This document shows positions 1 to 5,508 of a DNA stretch of 7,364 nt, one piece after another. The notes beneath the pieces were generated by a model, which searched no databases, had not been told where the DNA came from, and saw only the letters and a program-made list of their open reading frames with translations. The position numbers were made by a program, and so were the translations under genes. The DNA comes from an uncultured Eubacteriales bacterium (GTDB lineage: Bacteria; Bacillota; Clostridia; Oscillospirales; Oscillospiraceae), in NCBI GenBank assembly GCA_900549885.1, contig URQA01000123.1, positions 1 through 7,364 of the forward strand, read 5' to 3'. The stretch's first letter is position 1. Each line of letters begins with the position of its first letter.

Positions 1-3
1 CCG

Positions 4-50
4 GCCGCCTATGGACTTCAAAGGCGGAGCGTTTCGTCTCAGTAGGCGGC
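4..50. repeat. 8-bp inverted repeat spanning the degV-family stop codon
   Basis: GCCGCCTA at 4-11 is the exact reverse complement of TAGGCGGC at 43-50, with 31 nt between them; a nested six-base copy (AGGCGG, 22-27) could pair with the same left arm. On the minus strand this hairpin would form at the 3' end of the DegV-family message and could be part of its terminator. No T-tract is visible because the window ends three bases later, so the terminator role is only a guess. Confidence 0.3.
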
Positions 51-875
51 TATGATGCCGCCCTGATTGGCGTAGAAGGAGCTGATGCCCCGGGTGTCTG
101 TGATGAGAACATTGGAAAAATCGCAGGATTTTTTCGCCAGCATGGCCAGGTGCTCCGCACGGTCCCGGCACAGGCAGTGGGAGATGCACAGGGTCTTGCC
201 CCGGTGGTTGTCATCGCTGGACATGATGGACACCAGCTTGTTGAGGGCCTGCTTGATGGACAGGGCCTGCCCGTGCTTGCAGATCTCCCCCTCTGGGGTA
301 GAGCCCATCACCAGCTTGACCCGGAGGGCGCCGGTGACCAGGGACTGCACCCGGGTCAGCCGCCCGGCCTTTTTCAGATTGTCCAGGTTTTCCAGCACAA
401 AAAGGGTGTTCATCTCTGTGATATACCGGTCCACCGTCTCCACCACCTCGGCAAAGGGCAGCCCGGCTCCGGCCAGTTGGGCGATCTTGGCGGCGATGAG
501 GGTTTCCCCGGAGGAGGCGGAGCAGGAGTTGAACACATGGATATTTCGCTCCGGGTGCTCTTCCAGAAACAGCCGGGATGCCTGCCAGGCGCTGTTGTGG
601 GAGCCGGAGAGCAGGGCGGACAGGGTGACGACATAAAGGTCTCCATCACACCGCTCGAACATAGACAGGTAGTCGGCCGGTGCGGGGCAGGCCGTGTGGG
701 ATGCCTCTTGGCACATGGCCATGGCATCCACTAGGTCCTGAGTGTCTAAGGCCATATCGTCCCGAAAGGCACTCTCGCCCACGTAGATGGTCAGAGGAAC
801 ATTATGGTAAAGGCCGCTGCCCCGCATTTCCGGAGTGAGGTCACAGCAGCTATCGACAACGATTTGGAATGGCAT
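39..875 (-). CDS. DegV family protein (FakB-like fatty-acid-binding protein)
   Basis: This 278-residue protein matches the DegV/FakB family, cytosolic proteins that bind a fatty acid and, with kinase FakA, allow its phosphorylation for phospholipid synthesis. Visible family motifs: the N-terminal IVVDSCCDLT (residues 5-14), the T-x-x-P segment TACPAPADY, the SALLSGSHNSA loop that normally contacts the carboxylate, and NLKKAGRL in the middle of the C-terminal half. The usual C-terminal GxHxGPG motif is replaced by YANQGGIIAAY, so the canonical histidine is missing; I believe a clostridial DegV subgroup has this ending, but cannot check. The protein is also rich in cysteine. The start at 875 was chosen over an in-frame start at 956 because it gives the family N-terminus and has GGGAGA eight bases upstream; the longer version would begin upstream of the predicted promoter. 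It is monocistronic here. The ligand and physiological role are not deducible. Confidence 0.9.
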   Translation of the reverse strand: MPFQIVVDSCCDLTPEMRGSGLYHNVPLTIYVGESAFRDDMALDTQDLVDAMAMCQEASHTACPAPADYLSMFERCDGDLYVVTLSALLSGSHNSAWQASRLFLEEHPERNIHVFNSCSASSGETLIAAKIAQLAGAGLPFAEVVETVDRYITEMNTLFVLENLDNLKKAGRLTRVQSLVTGALRVKLVMGSTPEGEICKHGQALSIKQALNKLVSIMSSDDNHRGKTLCISHCLCRDRAEHLAMLAKKSCDFSNVLITDTRGISSFYANQGGIIAAY

Positions 876-883
876 ATTAAAAA

Positions 884-889
884 TCTCCC
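884..889 (-). promoter_or_regulatory. Ribosome binding site fixing the degV-family start
   Basis: GGGAGA on the minus strand ends eight bases before the ATG at 875-873. It supports this start over the in-frame codon 81 bases further upstream. Confidence 0.75.
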
Positions 890-909
890 AATATGATTTT
901 GCAAATGAC

Positions 910-938
910 ATTCTAACAGACAATTCCGAGGAAGTCAA
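910..938 (-). promoter_or_regulatory. Sigma-A-type promoter for the degV-family gene
   Basis: On the minus strand, TTGACT (938-933) and TAGAAT (915-910) are separated by exactly 17 bases, each hexamer matching consensus at five of six positions. A TG one base before the -10 box gives an extended -10. Transcription should start near 903-904, leaving a leader of about 28 nt. Confidence 0.85.
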
Positions 939-960
939 GGGAATTGGGGCGAGCACAAAA

Positions 961-1023
961 AGTTTACAATTTTAACTGCGCTCCACTCCCAGAGAAAGCA
1001 GCGGACGGGAGACGGGAACGCAG
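961..1023 (-). terminator. Possible imperfect terminator after trmD
   Basis: Starting 10 bases past the trmD stop on the minus strand, CTGCG (1023-1019) pairs with CGCAG (980-976). Inside it, TTCC pairs with GGAG (including one T-G wobble) and CTCCC with GGGAG, around a large loop. An A/T-rich run follows, with TTTTT only about 14 bases later. The stem is interrupted and the T-tract is distant, so this is a weak call. It is the only candidate end for the long operon before the degV-family promoter. Confidence 0.35.
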
Positions 1024-1033
1024 GATGGCAGGC

Positions 1034-2329
1034 TCATCGGATCGAGCGGCTGTCCAGCCTTGCCTCAAAGGCCAGCCGCCGGGGATCGTGGCCGCCGCCC
1101 ACCGTGACCAGCACGTTGCCCCGGTACTGGAAGCCATTGCGGCGCAGAAGGTTCTGCATGGATTTGTTTTTCTTGTGGGTGTCCACCCGGAGCCAGCGGC
1201 GGCCCAGGGCCAACGTCAGCCTCTTGGCCTGAGCGATCATGTGGTCCGACAGGCCGGAGCCATACCACTGCCGAGCCACGGCACAGCGATGGAGGGTGGC
1301 ATAGGGCTCGTCGGAGCTCCACTTGCCGTCGGTGATGGCGTCATAGTTGGCCTCTTGACCCCCAGTCAAGGTGAAAAAAGCGGCGACCTGCCCGTCGTGG
1401 GTGATGACATAACACTCGCCCCGGTCCATGTCCACCTGGAGATGACGAGCCTGGGGATACCCGTCCTGCCACTGGTCCACCTTCCGCTCCCGCAACGATG
1501 CCTGGGCCTGGGAGACGATGTCCAGCATAGCGGGCAGATCGGCCTCCGCAGCCGGACGGCACAGCAGGGGGGCGGTGAGGACAGGACGGGTGCGGTCCCG
1601 CTCCAGCTCGGCCAGCAGCTTCTGGTCCTCCTTAGAGGACAGGTCCAATCTGGCGAACATGTCTGGCCGCCGCTCCCAGGTGCGTCTGAGCTGCTGCTTG
1701 CGCCGCCAGCGCTCCACCTGACTGTGGTCGCCAGTGAGCAGCTCTTTGGGGACGGCCATATCGTGCCACACCTCCGGCCGGGAGTACTGGGGATACTCCA
1801 GCAGGCCGTCCCAATGGCTTTCATTTTCATAGCAGGAGGGATCGGACAGAACCCCCGGCACCAGGCGGCACACTGCGTCGGCCACCGCCATGGCGGCAAT
1901 CTCCCCCCCGGTGAGCACAAAGTCCCCCAAGGAGATCTCCTCATCCACATAGCCGTCGATGAATCGCTGGTCAATGCCTTCATAGTGGCCGCACACCAGA
2001 ATCAGGTGCTCATGGTCACGGGCCAGCCGTTTGGCGTCTGCCTGGGTGAAGGTCTTGCCGCAGGGGGACAGGTAGATGGTGCGTCCCGGGCCGTAGGTGT
2101 CAGTGACATGCTTCCAGCACTGATAGAGAGGGTCGGCCTGCATCACAGCACCGCGGCCGCCGCCGTAGGGGTAGTCGTCCACCTGGCGCTGCTTGTTGAG
2201 GGTGTAGTCCCGAATCTGGTGGGTGTCGATACGCAGGATATCCCGCTCCTGAGCCCGGCCCAGAATAGACTCGGAGAGTGCGTCGCCCACTGTGTCGGGG
2301 AACAAAGTCATGATGTCGATGCGGTACAC
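1034..2329 (-). CDS. trmD: tRNA (guanine37-N1)-methyltransferase TrmD fused to a GNAT acetyltransferase domain
   Basis: The N-terminal part (about residues 1-240) is a full TrmD, the SAM-dependent SPOUT enzyme that makes m1G37 in tRNA to prevent +1 frameshifting. Visible motifs: RIDIMTLFP, DDYPYGGGRGAVMQADPL, LSPCGKTFTQ, the knot region CGHYEGIDQR and VDEEISLGDFVLTGGE, and SHWDGLLEYPQYSRP, whose Asp matches the catalytic base. TrmD normally ends near 240-250 residues. Here an uninterrupted frame continues for roughly 180 residues of GNAT fold: RPAAEADLPAML, DQWQDGYP, ECYVITHDGQVAAFF, DEPYATLHRCAVARQWYGSGL (an acetyl-CoA-binding Q-x-x-G-x-G/A-type loop) and RVDTHKKNKSMQNLLRRNGF. The acetyltransferase substrate is unknown. 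I chose a GTG start because it yields V/M-YRIDIMTLFP with GAAGGG ten bases upstream, four bases after the rimM stop. An in-frame TTG at 2347 would overlap rimM by 14 bases. It is the last gene of the operon. Confidence 0.93.
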   Translation of the reverse strand: MYRIDIMTLFPDTVGDALSESILGRAQERDILRIDTHQIRDYTLNKQRQVDDYPYGGGRGAVMQADPLYQCWKHVTDTYGPGRTIYLSPCGKTFTQADAKRLARDHEHLILVCGHYEGIDQRFIDGYVDEEISLGDFVLTGGEIAAMAVADAVCRLVPGVLSDPSCYENESHWDGLLEYPQYSRPEVWHDMAVPKELLTGDHSQVERWRRKQQLRRTWERRPDMFARLDLSSKEDQKLLAELERDRTRPVLTAPLLCRPAAEADLPAMLDIVSQAQASLRERKVDQWQDGYPQARHLQVDMDRGECYVITHDGQVAAFFTLTGGQEANYDAITDGKWSSDEPYATLHRCAVARQWYGSGLSDHMIAQAKRLTLALGRRWLRVDTHKKNKSMQNLLRRNGFQYRGNVLVTVGGGHDPRRLAFEARLDSRSIR

Positions 2330-2333
2330 GCCG

Positions 2334-2819
2334 TCACATCCCTTCAATGAGGCGGACCTTCACATATCCCTCCGGGATATTAGTCTCCAGGATGAACTCG
2401 GGTACAGCGGGGATCATAATTTCACGGTCTCCTTCCACCACATATACCAGCTGACGGGAAGGGGAGAGGACCTCCCGGAGCACGCCCAGCTTCTGTCCAT
2501 GTTCGTCCACCACATCCAGGCCGATAAGGTCGGCCAGGAAAAAGCTGCCTTCAGGCAGCTTGGCGTCGGAGCGGCGGATGTGTACGGTTTTGCCTTTGAG
2601 CAGCATGGCGGCGTTCACATCGTCCACCCCCTCCAGCTTGGCGATGACATTGCCCTTGTGCACTCGGGCGGAGGTCACCTTCAGCGGAGCGCCGTCGGCG
2701 TACAGGGTGTTGAACTGGCAGACGAACTCCGGGCTATCCGCCCAGGGGACGAGCTTGACCTCCCCCCGGATACCGTGGGTGTTGACGATCTGGCCAATCT
2801 CCAAAAATTCGCTTTGCAT
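2334..2819 (-). CDS. rimM: Ribosome maturation factor RimM
   Basis: This 161-residue protein is a normal-length RimM, which binds uS19 and helps the head of the 30S subunit mature. The N-terminal RimM barrel (about residues 6-88) carries the signature EIGQIVNTHGIRGEVKL, and the C-terminal PRC-barrel (about 90-161) includes FFLADLIGLDVVDEHG and EIMIPAVPEFI. The ATG is preceded by AGGGAGGAA at a good distance. Downstream, trmD begins four bases after the stop, the usual rimM-trmD pairing that suggests coupled translation. Upstream, a strong terminator-like hairpin lies between khpA and rimM, so rimM and trmD may be transcribed at a lower level than the genes before them. No separate promoter for rimM is apparent in the 58-base gap. 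Confidence 0.96.
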   Translation of the reverse strand: MQSEFLEIGQIVNTHGIRGEVKLVPWADSPEFVCQFNTLYADGAPLKVTSARVHKGNVIAKLEGVDDVNAAMLLKGKTVHIRRSDAKLPEGSFFLADLIGLDVVDEHGQKLGVLREVLSPSRQLVYVVEGDREIMIPAVPEFILETNIPEGYVKVRLIEGM

Positions 2820-2846
2820 GGGACGTTCCTCCCTCTGGTAGAAGTG

Positions 2847-2873
2847 AAAAAGGCGGGGAGTTCCCCGCCTTTT
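2847..2873 (-). terminator. Intra-operon terminator/attenuator between khpA and rimM
   Basis: AAAAGGCGGGG and CCCCGCCTTTT form a perfect 11-bp stem with a four-base loop (AACT in the minus-strand RNA), and the minus-strand T-run is five bases long. The stem begins four bases after the khpA stop codon and ends about 27 bases before the rimM start. It has the form of an intrinsic terminator, but rimM and trmD follow with no promoter I can see. Partial termination with readthrough is therefore the simplest reading. An RNA-processing or 3'-end protecting hairpin is an alternative. Confidence 0.75.
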
Positions 2874-2877
2874 GGCA

Positions 2878-3108
2878 TCAGTCGACGATATCGACGGAAA
2901 TTCGTTTGCCCTGACGCTGGGCCACGGAACGCATCAGCGCGCGGATCTCCTTGGCGATGCGGCCTTGCCGGCCGATGACCTTGCCCATATCCTCAGGGGC
3001 CACCCGAAGCTCCAGCACCGTTTCAGCGGGAGTTTCATACTCGGTGACGGACACCGACTCGGGATGCTCCACAAGGCTCTGAGCAATGTAGATGAGCAGT
3101 TCCTTCAT
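2878..3108 (-). CDS. khpA: KH-domain RNA-binding protein KhpA (YlqC family)
   Basis: This 76-residue protein is a single-KH-domain RNA binder of the KhpA/YlqC family. In other Firmicutes KhpA pairs with KhpB (EloR/Jag) and affects cell elongation and small-RNA biology. It starts with the family sequence MKELLIYIAQSLVEHPESV, and the RNA-contacting GxxG loop is present as VIGRQGRIAKEIRALM at about residues 44-59. The ATG at 3108 was chosen over an in-frame TTG four codons upstream because GGAGG lies five bases before it and the TTG codon overlaps that ribosome binding site. It sits 21 bases after rpsP, its conserved neighbour. The gene ylqD, often found next in Bacillus, is absent; a terminator-like hairpin follows instead. 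Confidence 0.94.
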   Translation of the reverse strand: MKELLIYIAQSLVEHPESVSVTEYETPAETVLELRVAPEDMGKVIGRQGRIAKEIRALMRSVAQRQGKRISVDIVD

Positions 3109-3113
3109 GTGGG

Positions 3114-3118
3114 CCTCC
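3114..3118 (-). promoter_or_regulatory. Ribosome binding site fixing the khpA start
   Basis: GGAGG on the minus strand ends five bases before the ATG at 3108. It overlaps the alternative TTG codon at 3120, making that longer start unlikely. Confidence 0.85.
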
Positions 3119-3129
3119 AAATCGCGCGC

Positions 3130-3366
3130 TTACATGCCGGCCTTTTTCAGCAGGTCGCGCACAGTGTCGGTGGGCTGGGCGCCGGTCTTAATCCAGGCCT
3201 GAGCACGCTCCACGTCGATGTTGATGGCAGCGGGGGTCTGGCGGGGGTCATAGGTGCCCAGCTCCTCGATGAAACGACCGTCCCGGGGATAGCGGGAGTC
3301 GGCGACTACCACGCGATAGAAGGGAGCCTTCTTGGCACCCATGCGGCGAAGTCTGATTTTAACCAT
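3130..3366 (-). CDS. rpsP: 30S ribosomal protein bS16
   Basis: This 78-residue protein is bS16, a primary-tier protein of the 30S body needed for efficient 16S rRNA folding. The N-terminal MVKIRLRRMGAKKAPFYRVVVADSR and the following PRDGRFIEELGTYDP are family-defining, and the length is typical. GGAGGTGA precedes the ATG with eight to nine bases of spacing. It follows ffh after an unusually long 183-nt gap containing several inverted repeats, so it may have its own leader regulation. It is followed by khpA 21 bases later, the standard order. Nothing in the protein is unusual. Confidence 0.98.
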   Translation of the reverse strand: MVKIRLRRMGAKKAPFYRVVVADSRYPRDGRFIEELGTYDPRQTPAAINIDVERAQAWIKTGAQPTDTVRDLLKKAGM

Positions 3367-3406
3367 TATATTTCACCTCCAAAGATGTTTCGGTTGTATA
3401 TGGCAG

Positions 3407-3436
3407 ATGTTCTTAATGGAACAGCGTCCAGAACAT
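3407..3436 (-). promoter_or_regulatory. Stem-loop in the rpsP leader
   Basis: In the minus-strand RNA, AUGUUC (3436-3431) pairs with GAACAU (3412-3407). Inside it UGGA (or UCCA) pairs across a six-base loop, leaving a UUAA bulge on one side; alternatively the outer stem extends to 7 bp. The structure ends about 40 bases before the rpsP start codon, a typical place for a ribosomal-protein leader element, but it matches no leader family I recognise. Confidence 0.4.
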
Positions 3437-3455
3437 AAACCAACAAAAGTAAGTG

Positions 3456-3540
3456 AGGGCAGGTAAGAAGGACGGTGCCCTGCACAGCCTGGAGAATGCC
3501 TGTCGCTCCGGTCCAAGCTTCCTCGCTGTCCGTTTCTCCA
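3456..3540 (-). repeat. Two inverted repeats in the ffh-rpsP intergenic region
   Basis: TGGAGAA (3540-3534, minus strand) is the exact complement of TTCTCCA (3496-3490), with 37 nt between. AGGGCA (3481-3476) is complementary to TGCCCT (3461-3456), with a 14-nt loop. Together with the stem-loop at 3407-3436 they fill most of the 183-nt gap. Neither has a following T-tract strong enough to call a terminator. I looked for the conserved SRP RNA helix 8 motif because ffh is adjacent, and did not find it. Confidence 0.4.
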
Positions 3541-3549
3541 CGCTTCGGA

Positions 3550-4890
3550 TTAAAACGGCAGCCCCATTCCCTTAAAGCGGCTCATCAGCCCCTTGGACTT
3601 TTTGGGGTTGGACAGCTGGCGGGTGAATTGCTGAATCGTCTCAAACTGTTTGAGCAGACGGTTGACGTCTACCACCTGGGTACCCGAACCGGCGGCGATG
3701 CGCTTTTTCCGGCTGGAGTTAAGCAGGGAGGGATCCTCCCGCTCCTGCGGGGTCATGGACAATATGATCGCCTCGGTGCGGGCCAGCTGCGCTTCATCCA
3801 CGGTTAGGTCCAGCTTTTTGCCGCCCATGCCCGGGAGCATGGAGGCGATGTCCTGCATGGAGCCCATGCTCTTGAGCTGGACCATTTGGTCGTAGAAGTC
3901 GGTAAGGGTGAACTTGTTCTTCCGCATCCGCTCCAGTTGCTCGGCGGCTTTTTTCGCGTCCAGGTTCTGCTCCGCCTTTTCGATCAGGGAGAGCACATCT
4001 CCCATGCCCAGAATGCGGCTGGCCATCCGGTCAGGATGGAATACCTCAATATTGTCCAGCTTTTCGCCTGTGCCGGCAAATTTGATGGGCTTGCCGGTGA
4101 CAGCGCGGATGGACAGGGCGGCGCCGCCCCGGGCGTCGCCGTCCAGCTTGGTGAGCATGACCCCGTCAATGTCCAGCGCCTCGTCAAAGGCCTTGGCGGC
4201 GTTGACCGCGTCCTGGCCGATCATGGCGTCCACCACAAGCAGAATTTCCGTGGGGGAGACGGCGGACTTGACACGGCGCAGCTCATCCATGAGGGCCTCG
4301 TCCACATGGAGCCGGCCGGCAGTGTCCAGGAACACCATATCGTTTCCGTGCTTTTTGGCGTGTTCAACAGCGGCTTTGGCGATATCCACCGGGTCGGTCT
4401 GTCCCATCTGGAACACTGGAATATCCAGCTGGGCGCCAACCACCTCCAGCTGCTGAATAGCAGCGGGGCGGTAGATGTCGCAGGCGGCCAGCAGAGGCCG
4501 CTTCCCTTGCTTTTTCATCAGTCCGGCCAGCTTGGCCCCGTTGGTGGTCTTGCCCGCCCCCTGAAGGCCCACCAGCATCACAACAGTGGGGGGGGTGGAG
4601 GAAATGGCCAGCTTGCTGTCGCCACTGCCCATGAGGGCCGTAAGCTCCTCGTTGACAATCTTGACGATCATCTGAGCGGGGGTGAGGGATTCCATCACAT
4701 CGGTGCCCACAGCCCGCTCCGAAACTGTGGCCACAAAGTTTTTGACCACTTTGAAGTTGACGTCCGCCTCCAGCAGAGCCATCTTGATTTCCTTCATGGC
4801 CTGCTTCACATCCGCCTCGGACAGACGGCCCTTGCCCCGCAGGCGCTTGAAGGTGGCGGAGAGTTTTTCGGTTAAGCTTTCAAATGCCAT
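3550..4890 (-). CDS. ffh: Signal recognition particle protein Ffh (SRP54)
   Basis: This 446-residue protein is a full-length Ffh, the SRP GTPase that binds SRP RNA and nascent signal sequences and docks with FtsY at the membrane. The helical N domain (about 1-100) carries ALLEADVNFKVVK. The G domain has G1 GLQGAGKTTNGAKLA (108-122), DTAGRL (189-194), TKLDGDARGG (247-256) and FAGTGEK (271-277). The methionine-rich M domain (about 325-430) includes LKSMGSMQDIASMLPGM, the RNA-binding SMTPQEREDPSLL with RKKRIAAGSG, and the DVNRLLKQF helix. The only oddity is Asn117 where many Ffh proteins have Thr after GKTT. AGGAG overlaps the last codons of ylxM, and ATG follows that stop by three bases, indicating translational coupling. 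A short basic tail ends at GLPF. Confidence 0.98.
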   Translation of the reverse strand: MAFESLTEKLSATFKRLRGKGRLSEADVKQAMKEIKMALLEADVNFKVVKNFVATVSERAVGTDVMESLTPAQMIVKIVNEELTALMGSGDSKLAISSTPPTVVMLVGLQGAGKTTNGAKLAGLMKKQGKRPLLAACDIYRPAAIQQLEVVGAQLDIPVFQMGQTDPVDIAKAAVEHAKKHGNDMVFLDTAGRLHVDEALMDELRRVKSAVSPTEILLVVDAMIGQDAVNAAKAFDEALDIDGVMLTKLDGDARGGAALSIRAVTGKPIKFAGTGEKLDNIEVFHPDRMASRILGMGDVLSLIEKAEQNLDAKKAAEQLERMRKNKFTLTDFYDQMVQLKSMGSMQDIASMLPGMGGKKLDLTVDEAQLARTEAIILSMTPQEREDPSLLNSSRKKRIAAGSGTQVVDVNRLLKQFETIQQFTRQLSNPKKSKGLMSRFKGMGLPF

Positions 4891-4893
4891 AGG

Positions 4894-5268
4894 TCACTCC
4901 TGTTTGAGTTTGGCGGTGTTTTCTTTAACGGTATTGGCGCACTCCTCCACCAGATCGTCTGACAGGCAGCCCTGGCGGACAGCGTCCAACAGACGGTCAG
5001 CGGCTGCGTCAATGGCGGTCAGCTCATCTTGCATACGGAAGAAGCGGCGGATGAGGTGGGTCTTGTCCTCGATTTCTGTCATGGCGGCCTCCGCCCGGAC
5101 AATGACATCCCGCACGCCCTGGCGGGAGATGCCGTAGTTTTCCGCGATTTCGGCCAGGGACAGGTCCTCGTTATAGTAGAGGTCGTAGAACTCCTTCTGG
5201 CGGTCCGTCAGCAGATCGCCGTAAAAATCATAGAGCATGGCCATGCGGTATGCCTGATTTTTGATCAT
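4894..5268 (-). CDS. ylxM: YlxM/p13-like SRP-associated DNA-binding protein
   Basis: This 124-residue protein is YlxM, a sigma-70 region-4-like helix-turn-helix protein encoded next to ffh in Firmicutes. In streptococci it associates with SRP components and modulates SRP GTPase activity. The start AYRMAMLYDFYGDLLTDRQ and the helix-turn-helix LSLAEIAENYGISRQGVRDVI (about residues 37-57) are characteristic, followed by a helical C-terminus. The ATG at 5268 was chosen because it gives the family N-terminus and has GGAGGT six bases upstream. The longer in-frame start at 5349 would begin inside the -35 box of the promoter, so it cannot be used from that promoter. It is the first gene of the operon, three bases from ffh. 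Confidence 0.95.
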   Translation of the reverse strand: MIKNQAYRMAMLYDFYGDLLTDRQKEFYDLYYNEDLSLAEIAENYGISRQGVRDVIVRAEAAMTEIEDKTHLIRRFFRMQDELTAIDAAADRLLDAVRQGCLSDDLVEECANTVKENTAKLKQE

Positions 5269-5274
5269 CGTTCC

Positions 5275-5280
5275 ACCTCC
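5275..5280 (-). promoter_or_regulatory. Ribosome binding site fixing the ylxM start
   Basis: GGAGGT on the minus strand ends six bases before the ATG at 5268, deciding against the upstream in-frame start. Confidence 0.85.
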
Positions 5281-5291
5281 ACAAGATGTTG

Positions 5292-5313
5292 TGTAAAGTT
5301 TTGAAGCTTTACA
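5292..5313 (-). promoter_or_regulatory. Hairpin or operator at the 5' end of the ylxM-ffh operon transcript
   Basis: TGTAAAG and CTTTACA form a perfect 7-bp inverted repeat around an eight-base centre. Its upstream edge lies at or next to the predicted transcription start (about 5314), so the mRNA would begin with this stem-loop. It could stabilise the 5' end of the message, or act as DNA as an operator overlapping the initiation region. The sequence does not distinguish these. Confidence 0.45.
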
Positions 5314-5320
5314 AGGGCAT

Positions 5321-5349
5321 ACTATACCACAAGCAATGGGAAATGTCAA
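5321..5349 (-). promoter_or_regulatory. Strong promoter of the ylxM-ffh-rpsP-khpA-rimM-trmD operon
   Basis: On the minus strand, consensus TTGACA (5349-5344) and TATAGT (5326-5321) are separated by exactly 17 bases, with TGG before the -10 box giving an extended -10. This is the best promoter in the window. The predicted start near 5314 leaves a leader of about 45 nt before the ylxM ATG. Confidence 0.9.
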
Positions 5350-5374
5350 GGGAAAATCGACCGCAAATAACGAG

Positions 5375-5407
5375 AAAAACGGGGGCTGGGGAGCGGTTTG
5401 CCAGCCC
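5375..5407 (-). terminator. Second terminator insulating the operon promoter
   Basis: On the minus strand GGGCTGG (5407-5401) pairs perfectly with CCAGCCC (5389-5383) around an 11-base loop. CCG and then TTTTT (5379-5375) follow. It lies downstream of the XRE gene terminator and about 26 bases upstream of the ylxM -35 box, so it would catch transcripts that read through the first terminator. Confidence 0.6.
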
Positions 5408-5460
5408 GCACTTGCGAAAATCAGGATAGTCCCTGTGCCAGGCTGTCCAGAAGGGGTTGC

Positions 5461-5497
5461 AAAACAGCTGGGGACCGCCCAATGGGCGGTCCCCAGC
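5461..5497 (-). terminator. Intrinsic terminator of the XRE regulator gene
   Basis: GCTGGGGACCGCCC (5467-5480) and its exact complement (5484-5497) form a 14-bp G/C-rich stem with a three-base loop, 11 bases after the stop codon. In the minus-strand direction TGTTTTGC follows, so the T-tract is short but the stem is very stable. Confidence 0.85.
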
Positions 5498-5508
5498 CAG
5501 GTTTATTC

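Noticed and set aside
944..2350. Long plus-strand open frame of 468 codons opposite trmD
   Set aside because: It mirrors the trmD-GNAT gene on the other strand, has no recognisable domain and no ribosome binding site. It is a by-product of high G+C codon use.
3395..3450. Possible internal promoter before rpsP
   Set aside because: Several A/T-rich -10-like hexamers occur (TATGTT, TATACA), but none has an acceptable -35 box at 16-18 bases.
3437..3549. Possible SRP RNA gene next to ffh
   Set aside because: The conserved helix 8 motif (GGUC-AGG-UCCGGAAGGAAGCAGC type) is not present on either strand; only scattered fragments resembling it occur.
3886..4875. Long plus-strand open frame of 329 codons opposite ffh
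   Set aside because: It is a shadow of ffh. The translation is low-complexity Gly/His/Leu-rich with no family match.
3550..4890. Ffh Asn117 after GKTT as a functional defect
   Set aside because: All nucleotide-binding motifs are otherwise intact, and this position, just after the P-loop GKTT, is not one I know to be catalytic. It is more likely a lineage substitution.
5425..5450. TGGACA with TATCCT on the minus strand between the two terminators
   Set aside because: Spacing is only 15 bases and the -10 box is poor. A transcript from it would meet the second terminator almost at once.
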